Assembly (NCBI RefSeq): GCF_025717005.1
Contig: NZ_JAOVZU010000001.1
Coordinates: forward strand, 588,396-652,395
Length of the DNA: 64,000 bases
Reading direction: 5' to 3'
Source: Actinotalea endophytica
Lineage (GTDB): Bacteria; Actinomycetota; Actinomycetes; Actinomycetales; Cellulomonadaceae
Below, piece by piece: positions 44,401 to 50,513 of the stretch (within the stretch, counting starts at the first letter, position 1; each line of letters starts with the position of its first letter). The translations under genes were made by a program, and so were the position numbers. Below the pieces are notes generated by a model. It was not told the origin of the DNA. It made no database searches and saw only the letters and a program-made list of their open reading frames with translations.

Positions 44401-45212
44401 TCGTCGAGCATCGCTGCGAGCCGGTCGGGGCCCTCCCCGGCCAGCACCGCGTCCGTGCCGGAGAACCGGATGAACGCGATCGTCGCGATCCGGTGCTCGG
44501 GGTCCGGCGGTCCGGGGGCCAGGTACTCGCCGAGGTCGTGCGGGAACAGCGAGCGCAGCTGCTCGTCGTCTGCGGGTGGAGCCTCGGGGGCGGGCCGCGG
44601 TTCGGTCCGGGCGCGCCGACGGGTCAGCAGCAGCGCGCCGTCGTCGCGTGCCCGGGTCGAGCCGCGGGCGAGCCGGGCCCGGGTCGCCTCGGTGACCACG
44701 ATCTGCCCGGCGTCGGCGGCCTTCTCGGCCAGCGCCGTCTCCGACGCGGCCGGGCCGAGGATCACGAGCTCGCGGCTCGGCGCACCGACCAGGAAGAGGT
44801 GGACCTCGCCGGAGTGGACACCGACCGACATCGACAGGGTCAGCCGGCCCACCGACGTGGGCGTCGCGGCCGACTGCCGCAGCGACGCGCGCATCTCGAC
44901 CGCCGCGTCGCACGCCTGCTCGGCGTGGTCGGGCCCGCGGAACAGGAACAGCAGCGCGTCGCCGCCGAACTTGAGCATCTCGCCGCCGCGGGTCGCCGCG
45001 ATCCGCAGCATCGGCCCGAACACGAGGTTGAGCGTCTCGACGATCTCCTCGGCGCCGATCCGCCCGCGCCGGGACAGCCGTTCGGTCAGCGCGGTGAACC
45101 CGGAGACGTCGGCGAACACGAGGGTGCCGTCGACCGCGCGCCACGAGGTCCCGGGGGCTTCGGCGTCCCACCCCAGCGCGATCGGGGGGATGTGCCGACG
45201 CAGGTCGCTCAC
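41424..45212 (-). CDS. Two-cyclase-domain / AAA ATPase / TPR protein (soluble adenylyl cyclase-like)
   Basis: A 1,262-residue cytoplasmic protein. Two class III cyclase domains open it: the first (about 25-185) has LVFADVSGFTAL (metal Asp35) and MLKFGGDALLF; the second (about 240-400) lacks these but has SSMGDTTNTAARI with the Asp, Asn and Arg of the other half-site. An AAA/STAND ATPase follows (GATGMGKSRLV near 455), then helical TPR-type repeats to the end. This order equals that of mammalian soluble adenylyl cyclase. The GTG at 45212 follows GGAGGG. The last 20 residues are low-complexity Pro/Gly/Ala from a GC-rich hairpin, so the true C-terminus is uncertain. Confidence 0.88.
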   Translation of the reverse strand: MSDLRRHIPPIALGWDAEAPGTSWRAVDGTLVFADVSGFTALTERLSRRGRIGAEEIVETLNLVFGPMLRIAATRGGEMLKFGGDALLFLFRGPDHAEQACDAAVEMRASLRQSAATPTSVGRLTLSMSVGVHSGEVHLFLVGAPSRELVILGPAASETALAEKAADAGQIVVTEATRARLARGSTRARDDGALLLTRRRARTEPRPAPEAPPADDEQLRSLFPHDLGEYLAPGPPDPEHRIATIAFIRFSGTDAVLAGEGPDRLAAMLDELLTTAEEALAAEDVTLLATDLDTDGGKLFLGSGVPRSHEDDEGRMLRALRRIADAGLPLPLQLGVNRGHVFAAEVGVAERAAYSSMGDTTNTAARIAAKAAPGSIYAHPAVLEHSRTRFAVTPAGPFAMKGKAVPLLVYDVGEETGTREPSATGRAPYIGRETELATARAALAEALGGAGGVLTVDGATGMGKSRLVAEALSGLPVADRFVLRAEPYGASSAYRVFRDPLRAYLGITRDTPAVMGRALLEALGRLAPDLLPMAPLLADVVQVDVPATPEADRIDEQFRADRIADVLVELLERSQTGPIVVIAEEAHWADEASSRLLERFAAATAGHPWAVVAIRRGETGGFAPDSGTRVVLEPLSREVVERLVIAATEATPLRPHEIAAVVDRAAGNPLFVEEVTRIARGVGSLESLPESVQAAMATQIDQLPTTVRRVLRYAAVLGRSFRRTVISATLAQDGLVLDPATIDALNEFIEPDGAERLRFRNALVRDAAYEGIAYRVRARVHRTAGDVLERLSADLDADSPTLALHFERAGDAERTWRYAQKAGELARRSYANADAADHFATAIEVSRRVDEVSDADRARLWSLVGELRELAGMFEESVEAYRRAARLLRDDPATGAEVLVRQATVYNRTGRFSTALRVVSQARTIVDPTTEAGRRTLVRLDNLTALVRVEQDRPADAKRWAERAVAEARAVQDHETLVRALMLLDGIGMRTGQPGLGPNHLEALEICMANGWRPLESTVRGNLGALAYLSGRWTEAAEWYATSRQVALEIGKAFGAAETGVNLAELLVNQGRLDEAEAVLVDSVRVLRAAGSVSFIAQGEIQLARVHLSRGEFADAEQHAVEVAQRLLDLGQASTALEASLVGAEAVIRSGRPEEALALIDAAEAAAKSEAIYSLPRLSLQRARAFLALDETDRAAEVVEPGIEAAREQELPYELALLLRVASRVRRRLGDDAGAAQAWPAPPARLPSGGAPGPPRAPTEAR
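41439..41468. terminator. GC-rich hairpin overlapping the 3' end of the cyclase ORF
   Basis: GGGGGCGC (41439-41446) pairs with GCGCCCCC (41461-41468), with a further self-complementary GGGGCCCC inside. It lies 12 bases after the stop of the secreted protein gene and inside the nominal last 20 codons of the convergent cyclase gene. A terminator inside a coding end is unusual and raises doubt about that reading frame. Confidence 0.5.
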
Positions 45213-45261
45213 CCGTCGCCCTCCGATCTCCGTCGGCCCGGTCGACGACCGTCGCGCGACT

Positions 45262-45296
45262 GTATGATTCCACACGCTCTACCGGGTCAATAGACT
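45262..45296. promoter_or_regulatory. Overlapping divergent promoters for the cyclase and MBL-fold genes
   Basis: Minus strand: TTGACC (45290-45285) and TCATAC (45267-45262), 17 bases apart. Plus strand: TTCCAC (45268-45273) and TAGACT (45291-45296), 17 bases apart. The two promoters occupy the same 35 bases, so polymerase can bind only one at a time and the genes would be reciprocally expressed unless a regulator intervenes. Confidence 0.6.
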
Positions 45297-45332
45297 CTGC
45301 CCCGGCCGGCCGACGGGTTCGGAGGGGTGCGC

Positions 45333-46142
45333 GTGAAGCTGACGTTCCTCGGGGTACGAGGGTCCACCTGTGCGCCCGGAGCGGGCTTCGTCCGGTACGG
45401 CGGCCACACGTCGTCCGTCGCCGTCACACCGGCCGGCGCCACGACCCCGACCCTCGTCCTCGACGCCGGCACCGGGCTGCGATCCCTGACCGGCATGCTC
45501 GGGGGCGCGGCGTTCCGCGGGACGATCCTGGTGAGCCACCTGCACTGGGACCACGTGCAGGGACTGCCGTTCTTCGCCGCCGGTGACCGACCCGACGCCA
45601 CGGTCCGGGTCGTCGTCCCGGCGCAGGACGACCGGTCCGGTCGTGACCTGCTCGCCCAGCTCATGTCCCCGCCCGGCTTCCCGATCACCCCGGAGGGTCT
45701 GGTCGGCGACTGGCGGTTCGACGCGCTCGAGCCCGGCACCACGCAGGTCGAGGGGCTCGGCGTCACCGCGGTCGAGGTCGAGCACAAGGGCGGGCGCACC
45801 TACGGCTACGTCCTCGAGGAGGACGGCCGCCGGGTCGCCTACGTCCCGGACCACGCCCCCGCGGTCGGGGTCTCGGACGCGCTGCTCGCAGCGCTCGACG
45901 GCGTCGACGTGCTGGTCCACGACGCCCAGTTCCTCGAGTGGGAGCGCCCCCGTGCGCGGGACTACGGCCACGCCACGGTCGACGACGCGGTGCACCTCGC
46001 CGAGCGCGTCGGGGCGGCGAAGGTCGTCCTGTTCCACCACAGCCCGGGTCGGGTCGACGACGACCTCGACACGATGGCCGACGTCGTGCCCACCGAGCTC
46101 GACATCGTGACCGCGTCCGAGGGGCTCGAGCTCGAGATCTGA
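45333..46142 (+). CDS. MBL-fold metallohydrolase, possible cyclic-nucleotide phosphodiesterase
   Basis: A 269-residue metallo-beta-lactamase-fold enzyme. It begins KLTFLGVRGSTCAPG and has the binuclear metal motif SHLHWDH near residue 71, a DHAPAVG segment, and HDAQFLEWE and HHSPGR near the C-terminus. These match a branch that includes phosphodiesterase-like and RNase Z-like hydrolases. Divergent promoters shared with a cyclase gene make a cNMP phosphodiesterase role attractive, but the substrate is inferred. GTG 45333 is preferred (GGAGGGG at 45321-45327); GTG 45327 is also in frame. Confidence 0.82.
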   Translation: MKLTFLGVRGSTCAPGAGFVRYGGHTSSVAVTPAGATTPTLVLDAGTGLRSLTGMLGGAAFRGTILVSHLHWDHVQGLPFFAAGDRPDATVRVVVPAQDDRSGRDLLAQLMSPPGFPITPEGLVGDWRFDALEPGTTQVEGLGVTAVEVEHKGGRTYGYVLEEDGRRVAYVPDHAPAVGVSDALLAALDGVDVLVHDAQFLEWERPRARDYGHATVDDAVHLAERVGAAKVVLFHHSPGRVDDDLDTMADVVPTELDIVTASEGLELEI

Positions 46143-46152
46143 GTGCGCTCCC

Positions 46153-46182
46153 AGAGCGGATCGACCTCGCTGCGACCGCTCT
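46153..46182 (+). terminator. Hairpin after the MBL-fold gene
   Basis: AGAGCGG (46153-46159) pairs with CCGCTCT (46176-46182), 10 bases after the stop. It is a modest stem without a U tract, a possible terminator separating the MBL-fold gene from the galactanase promoter. Confidence 0.4.
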
Positions 46183-46217
46183 CTGCCGTGCAACGGTGCT
46201 CAGAAATCATCGGATCG

Positions 46218-46274
46218 TTGACCGCCCGACGCGCCCTCCATAGCCTGGGAGGACTCTGTGTGGGAACGCTCACA
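46218..46274 (+). promoter_or_regulatory. Galactanase promoter with LacI-type operator
   Basis: TTGACC (46218-46223) and TAGCCT (46241-46246) are 17 bases apart. TGGGAACGCTCACA (46261-46274), close to the LacI-family consensus TGGGAGCGCTCCCA, lies just downstream of the predicted start of transcription. It is a classic repressor position. The LacI-family gene at 48419-49441 is the likely binder. Confidence 0.7.
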
Positions 46275-46328
46275 GACACAGATCAGGCAAGGCCGCCGCG
46301 CGCCGCCTGCCTCGGACAAAGGAGTCCC

Positions 46329-48476
46329 ATGAGCAGAACCGTCATGACCAGACGCATCCTCCTGGCGGCCGTCGCCGCCCTGTCCCTGGGCGCCGCTCCC
46401 GCGCTGGCGGCTCCCGCCGCGGCCGACGCGGGAGCCGTCTCCACCGCCAGCGATCCCGTGTTCGACCCGGTGTCGAGCAACCTCGCCGGCAAGGACTGGG
46501 TCTCGGTGACCGCGAGCCGCTCGGCCGGCACCGCCGCCATGGCCGTCGACGGCGACGAGTCCACCTCGTGGCTGCCCGCGCGCGGCCGGAGCCACCCGTC
46601 GCTCACGCTCGACCTCGGCGGGGCCTACGACAACGTCCGCAAGATCGGCCTCGTGTTCCCCGACGCGCAGGGCACCTACCGCTACCTCGTCAAGGCGTCG
46701 TCCGACGGGTCGCACTGGACGATGGTCGTCGACGGCTCGCACAACCGCACCCAGGGCCGTGGCGGCGAGCACCTCGTGACCAGCCCCGGCATGCGGTACG
46801 TCAAGGTCGTGCTGCTCAGCACGACGGAGGGCGCCCGGCTGGGCGTCAGCGAGCTCTCGGTGTGGAACTACCTGCGGGACGACGTGACCCTCGGCGCGGA
46901 CATCTCCTACGCCGACCAGGACACCGCCAACGGGCTCACGTACTACGTGGACGACCCGGCGACCGCCGGCGACATCCTGCAGACCGTGAGCGACGCGGGG
47001 ATGGAGTACGTGCGGCTGCGCGTCTTCAACGACCCGCGCGACGAGCGGACCGGCGACTACCTGTCGCCCGCCTACCAAGGGCCGGACCGCACGCTCGAGG
47101 TGGCCGACCGCGTCGTCCAGCAGGGCATGGGCCTGGGCATCGACCTGCACTACTCGGACTCGTGGGCCGACCCCAGCAAGCAGGCCAAGCCGACCGCCTG
47201 GCGCGAGCTGTCCTTCGACGACCTGACCACCGCCGTCTACGACTACACGTACGAGACGATCGCGGCGCTCGTCGAGCGCGGCGACACCCCGGCGAAGGTC
47301 GCCGTCGGCAACGAGCTGATCAACGGGTTCATGTGGGGCAGCGAGCGGCCGCTGCCGTGGTTCGCCGACACCGACTGGTGCGGTCCCTGCTACTTCAACA
47401 CCGACCCGTCCTTCGTCTCCCAGCCCGGCGGCGCGCTGCTCTGGGACTACTGGGGCTCGGACGACCCGGCCGAGCAGGCCGCCTACGACGCCGCGTGGGA
47501 CCGCTTCACGACGCTGCAGGCGTCCGGCATCAAGGCGGTGCGTGACGTCGCGGCCGCCTACGGCGCGGACATCAAGGTCGAGACCCACGTCATCATCGAC
47601 CAGGGTCAGGGGGCCAAGACCCTCGAGTTCTGGAACCAGTACCTCAGCCGCCTGAACGCCAAGGGCCAGGACATCGACGTCATCGCGCACTCCTACTACC
47701 CGGAGTGGCACGGGACGCCACAGGAGTTCGAGCAGAACCTGCGGGCGATCGCAGCGGCCCACCCGGGCTACGAGCTCGAGGTCGCCGAGACGTCGCACCA
47801 GTCGAACGACTGGGACGGCCTGCCGGTGCCGAACTCGCCGTACCCGAAGACGCCGGAGGGCGCCGGGCAGTTCTACCAGCGGGTCTTCCAGATCGTGAAC
47901 GACCTGCCGGACAACCGCGGCGTCGGGGTGCTGGTGTGGGAGCCGGCGAACTGGCAGGAGATGGTCGACTGGAGCGCCAGCGCCTGGCCGGTCATCACGT
48001 TCAACGACGCGATCAAGGTCTACGCCGACAGCGACACCGCGTTCGTCCTGGAGGACACCGTGCGCCGGACGGTCACCAACCCGTCGAAGGGCGTCGTGCT
48101 GCCCGCGACGGTCGGCCTGCTCGACGCCGCGACCGGCGCCGTCGAGCAGATCCCGGTCACCTGGGCGGACGTCCCGTCGAACCCGGCGCCGGGAGAGCTG
48201 GTCGTGACCGGCGAGACGGCCCGAGGTGAGGTGACCGCGATCGTCGACGTGCTGTCCCGTCCCGGTCGGCACGCCCCCCCCCCCGGCGCGGGCCGACCCA
48301 AGGCCTCGGCCCGCGCCGGCCCTCAGGCCGAGCCCCGGCCGGCAGCACGAGCAGGGCCGGGCGGCGGCCGTCCTCGCGCGCCCCGGCCGGCAGCCGTGCC
48401 GGCCGGGGCCGCGGGCCGTCAGGTCGACGCGCGAACCACCAGCTGCGTCGGCAGCGTGATCGCGGCCGGCTCCTGA
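46329..48476 (+). CDS. Secreted GH53 endo-beta-1,4-galactanase with N-terminal F5/8-type domain
   Basis: An extracellular enzyme of up to 715 residues that cuts the galactan side chains of pectin. Signal peptide ending near AAPAAADA; then an F5/8 type C (CBM32-like) domain (about 45-185: AVDGDESTSWLP, LDLGGAYDNVRKIGL); a GH53 barrel (about 195-560) with acid/base Glu329 in VGNELINGF and nucleophile Glu487 in VAETSHQ; and a bacterial Ig-like segment (VTWADVPSNPAPGELVVTG). After about residue 648 the frame passes an 11-C run and terminator-like hairpins, and its stop overlaps the convergent LacI gene by 58 bases. The genuine end is therefore likely before 48283. AAAGGAG precedes the ATG. Confidence 0.9.
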   Translation: MSRTVMTRRILLAAVAALSLGAAPALAAPAAADAGAVSTASDPVFDPVSSNLAGKDWVSVTASRSAGTAAMAVDGDESTSWLPARGRSHPSLTLDLGGAYDNVRKIGLVFPDAQGTYRYLVKASSDGSHWTMVVDGSHNRTQGRGGEHLVTSPGMRYVKVVLLSTTEGARLGVSELSVWNYLRDDVTLGADISYADQDTANGLTYYVDDPATAGDILQTVSDAGMEYVRLRVFNDPRDERTGDYLSPAYQGPDRTLEVADRVVQQGMGLGIDLHYSDSWADPSKQAKPTAWRELSFDDLTTAVYDYTYETIAALVERGDTPAKVAVGNELINGFMWGSERPLPWFADTDWCGPCYFNTDPSFVSQPGGALLWDYWGSDDPAEQAAYDAAWDRFTTLQASGIKAVRDVAAAYGADIKVETHVIIDQGQGAKTLEFWNQYLSRLNAKGQDIDVIAHSYYPEWHGTPQEFEQNLRAIAAAHPGYELEVAETSHQSNDWDGLPVPNSPYPKTPEGAGQFYQRVFQIVNDLPDNRGVGVLVWEPANWQEMVDWSASAWPVITFNDAIKVYADSDTAFVLEDTVRRTVTNPSKGVVLPATVGLLDAATGAVEQIPVTWADVPSNPAPGELVVTGETARGEVTAIVDVLSRPGRHAPPPGAGRPKASARAGPQAEPRPAARAGPGGGRPRAPRPAAVPAGAAGRQVDARTTSCVGSVIAAGS
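48283..48319 (+). terminator. Perfect 14-bp hairpin inside the nominal galactanase 3' end
   Basis: CCGGCGCGGGCCGA (48283-48296) pairs perfectly with 48306-48319 around a nine-base loop, directly after an 11-C run (48274-48284). It looks like the intrinsic terminator of the galactanase gene, which implies that the real stop codon lies upstream of it. Confidence 0.75.
48381..48408 (-). terminator. Perfect 12-bp hairpin after the LacI gene
   Basis: CCCCGGCCGGCA (48381-48392) pairs with TGCCGGCCGGGG (48397-48408) around a four-base loop. It begins 11 bases beyond the LacI stop on the minus strand and is probably that gene's terminator. Together with the hairpin at 48283 it separates the convergent pair. 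Confidence 0.8.
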
Positions 48477-49441
48477 CCGTCGATGATCTCGAGCAGCAGC
48501 CGGACCTGCTCGCGGGCGATCCGGTCCAGCGGCTGGCGCACCGTGGTCAGCGGCGGGTGCAGCGCGGCCGCCATGCCCGTGTCGTCGAAGCCGCCCACCG
48601 CGACGTCCTCGGGCACCCGTCGCCCGTGCTCGGCGAGCGCGGTGACCGCGCCCGCGGCCATGAGGTCGGACGCGACGAAGATCGCGTCGATGTCGGGTCG
48701 CCGCGCGAGCAGCTCGGCGGTCGCGCGGCGACCGCTCTCGCGGCTGTAGTCGCCGTGGGCGATCAGCGACTCGTCGAGCCGGTCCGCCATCTCCAGCCGG
48801 TAACCCTCGAGGCGCTTCAGGCCCCCCGGGGTGTCGAGCGGGCCGGTGACCGTCGCGATGGTCGACCGCCCGCGTTCGACCAGGTGGCGCACCATGGCCC
48901 GCGCGCCGCCGATCTCGTCGGCCTCGACGTAGCCGACCGCGTCGAACCCGAGCGGCGCACCCGAGGTGACGACCGGGACGTGCTCGCTCAGCAGGTCGCG
49001 CAGCAGCGGGCTGCCGGCGTGCGTGGACACCAGCAGCACGCCGTCGACGTGCCCGGCGGCGACGTACGTCGTGGTGCGGCGGCGCTCCTCCTCGCTCCCG
49101 GCGACCATCAGCACCAGGGGGATGTCGCGCTGCGCGAGGGCCTGCGCGGCCGCGCGCAGCATGATCGAGAACGTGGGGTCCTCGAACAGCAGGTGCTGCG
49201 GCTCGGTCAGCACGAACGCGACGGAGTTCGAGCGGCCCGTGACCAGGCTCCGGGCGTGCGAGTTGGCCTGGTAGCCGGTGGCCCGGATCGCCTCGTTGAC
49301 CGCCGCGAGCGCCGACGGCGAGACGTACCGTGCGCCGTTCAGGACGCGCGACACGGTCCCGCGGGACACGCCGGCCGCCCGCGCGACGTCGGTGATCGTC
49401 GGGCGCGGCGGACGTGCACGCCGGGGCGTGGGGGCGGCCAC
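48419..49441 (-). CDS. LacI-family transcriptional regulator
   Basis: A 340-residue repressor. The N-terminal HTH is classic (TITDVARAAGVSRGTVSRVL, hinge SALAAVNEAIRATGYQAN), followed by a periplasmic-binding-type effector domain (RSNSVAFVLTEPQHLLFEDP, HVDGVLLVSTHAGSPLL, IFVASDLMAAGAV, VAVGGFDDTGMAAALHPPLT). It is convergent with the GH53 gene and probably represses it through the palindrome at 46261-46274, responding to a galacto-oligosaccharide. The GTG at 49441 lacks a clear ribosome site, so the start is moderately certain. Confidence 0.92.
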   Translation of the reverse strand: MAAPTPRRARPPRPTITDVARAAGVSRGTVSRVLNGARYVSPSALAAVNEAIRATGYQANSHARSLVTGRSNSVAFVLTEPQHLLFEDPTFSIMLRAAAQALAQRDIPLVLMVAGSEEERRRTTTYVAAGHVDGVLLVSTHAGSPLLRDLLSEHVPVVTSGAPLGFDAVGYVEADEIGGARAMVRHLVERGRSTIATVTGPLDTPGGLKRLEGYRLEMADRLDESLIAHGDYSRESGRRATAELLARRPDIDAIFVASDLMAAGAVTALAEHGRRVPEDVAVGGFDDTGMAAALHPPLTTVRQPLDRIAREQVRLLLEIIDGQEPAAITLPTQLVVRAST

Positions 49442-49557
49442 GTCCGGAAGCCTAGGGGACCCGCCGTGCGCGATCTCGGGCAGCGCGCCCGGGCGTGCCG
49501 GGTGAGGATGGCAGCCGACCCGTCGACCCGGTCCACCCGCCGACCCGTGGAGCCCCG

Positions 49558-49998
49558 ATGCCCAGCCGGTTCACCCTCGCCGCGATGAACGCCGCGCACC
49601 GCGCGCTGATCGCCGTGACCTTCGGCCGAGTCGGCTGGCGGTTCGGCAGCACACCCGCGCTCGAGCTCACCACCACCGGACGCCGCACGGGCGAGCCGCG
49701 CTCGACCATGCTCACCGCGCCCCTCGTGCTCGGCGACGCGCTCGTGGTCGTCGCCTCGCGCGGCGGGGACGACAAGCACCCGGCGTGGCTGCTGAACCTG
49801 CGTGCCCACCCCGAGGTCACGGTGACGCTCGAGGGCCGGCCGCCGGTGACGATGCACGCCCGGGAGATGACCCCCGCCGAGCGAGCACAGCACTGGCCGA
49901 CCATCACCGCGACGCACCACCAGTACGCCGAGTACCAGCGCCGGACGGACCGGGTGATCCCCCTGGTGCTGCTCGAGCCGGTGGCGGATCGAACCTGA
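49558..49998 (+). CDS. Deazaflavin (F420)-dependent nitroreductase-family protein
   Basis: A 146-residue split-barrel protein of the FDOR/Ddn family, which uses F420 or flavin for reductions. Signature segments are LELTTTGRRTGEPRSTML, VVASRGGDDKHPAWLLNLRAHPEV and the C-terminal YAEYQRRTDRVIPLVLLEP. These small proteins are characteristic of actinobacteria. The ATG at 49558 is chosen because the family N-terminus begins near it; upstream in-frame codons from 49495 lack a ribosome site. It is divergent from the LacI gene with about 115 bases between. Physiological substrate unknown. Confidence 0.85.
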   Translation: MPSRFTLAAMNAAHRALIAVTFGRVGWRFGSTPALELTTTGRRTGEPRSTMLTAPLVLGDALVVVASRGGDDKHPAWLLNLRAHPEVTVTLEGRPPVTMHAREMTPAERAQHWPTITATHHQYAEYQRRTDRVIPLVLLEPVADRT

Positions 49999-50121
49999 CG
50001 GCCGGCGCGAGCGCGGCGATCGACCTCACCGCCGGGCAGCCGGCGACGGTGGCCTACCGCACGCGTGCCGGACTCGATCGCCACCCGTGACGCGGCGGCG
50101 TCCGAGTCCGAGTCGGCCCCG

Positions 50122-50457
50122 CTAGAGCTTCCCGGCCGCCAGCGCCTCGAAGTTCTCCCAGAGCGCCGGGACGCCGAACTCGTTGCGCTGCTTGAGCGCG
50201 GCCGGCCCGACGCGGTCCCACATCAGGCCCGGGGCCCACAGGTCGTAGACCAGGCCCGCGTCCAGCACGCCCTGCTTGACGAAGGTCCCGATGGTCTCGC
50301 CCATCATCAGCATCACGAACACGCTGCGGTCGGCCACCACGGCCGAGGTCGAGTCGAAGTCGGGCGACATCAGCTCCATCGACGCCTCCATGCCGCCCGA
50401 CGCGGTGTGCCACGCCAGGAGCTCCACCATCAGGGTCGCGTCGTCGTGCGTTGCCAT
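50122..50457 (-). CDS. Unknown small protein next to a flavoprotein gene
   Basis: A 111-residue soluble protein rich in Met and hydrophobic residues (MATHDDATLMVELLAWHTAS, FVMLMMGETIGTFVKQGVLD, VYDLWAPGLMWDRVGP). The pattern resembles DUF4760-like cytosolic proteins, but this is not certain. CGGAGGC lies seven bases before the ATG at 50457. It is 56 bases downstream of the FAD oxidoreductase gene on the same strand and probably cotranscribed. Confidence 0.65.
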   Translation of the reverse strand: MATHDDATLMVELLAWHTASGGMEASMELMSPDFDSTSAVVADRSVFVMLMMGETIGTFVKQGVLDAGLVYDLWAPGLMWDRVGPAALKQRNEFGVPALWENFEALAAGKL

Positions 50458-50513
50458 CTCTGCCTCCGCTTCGTCGGTGTCGGGCGTGCGTTCCCAGCGC
50501 TCCTGCCCACGGG

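Noticed and set aside
41856..45293. A 1,145-codon plus-strand frame
   Set aside because: Antisense shadow of the cyclase-AAA-TPR gene, which has clear domains on the minus strand.
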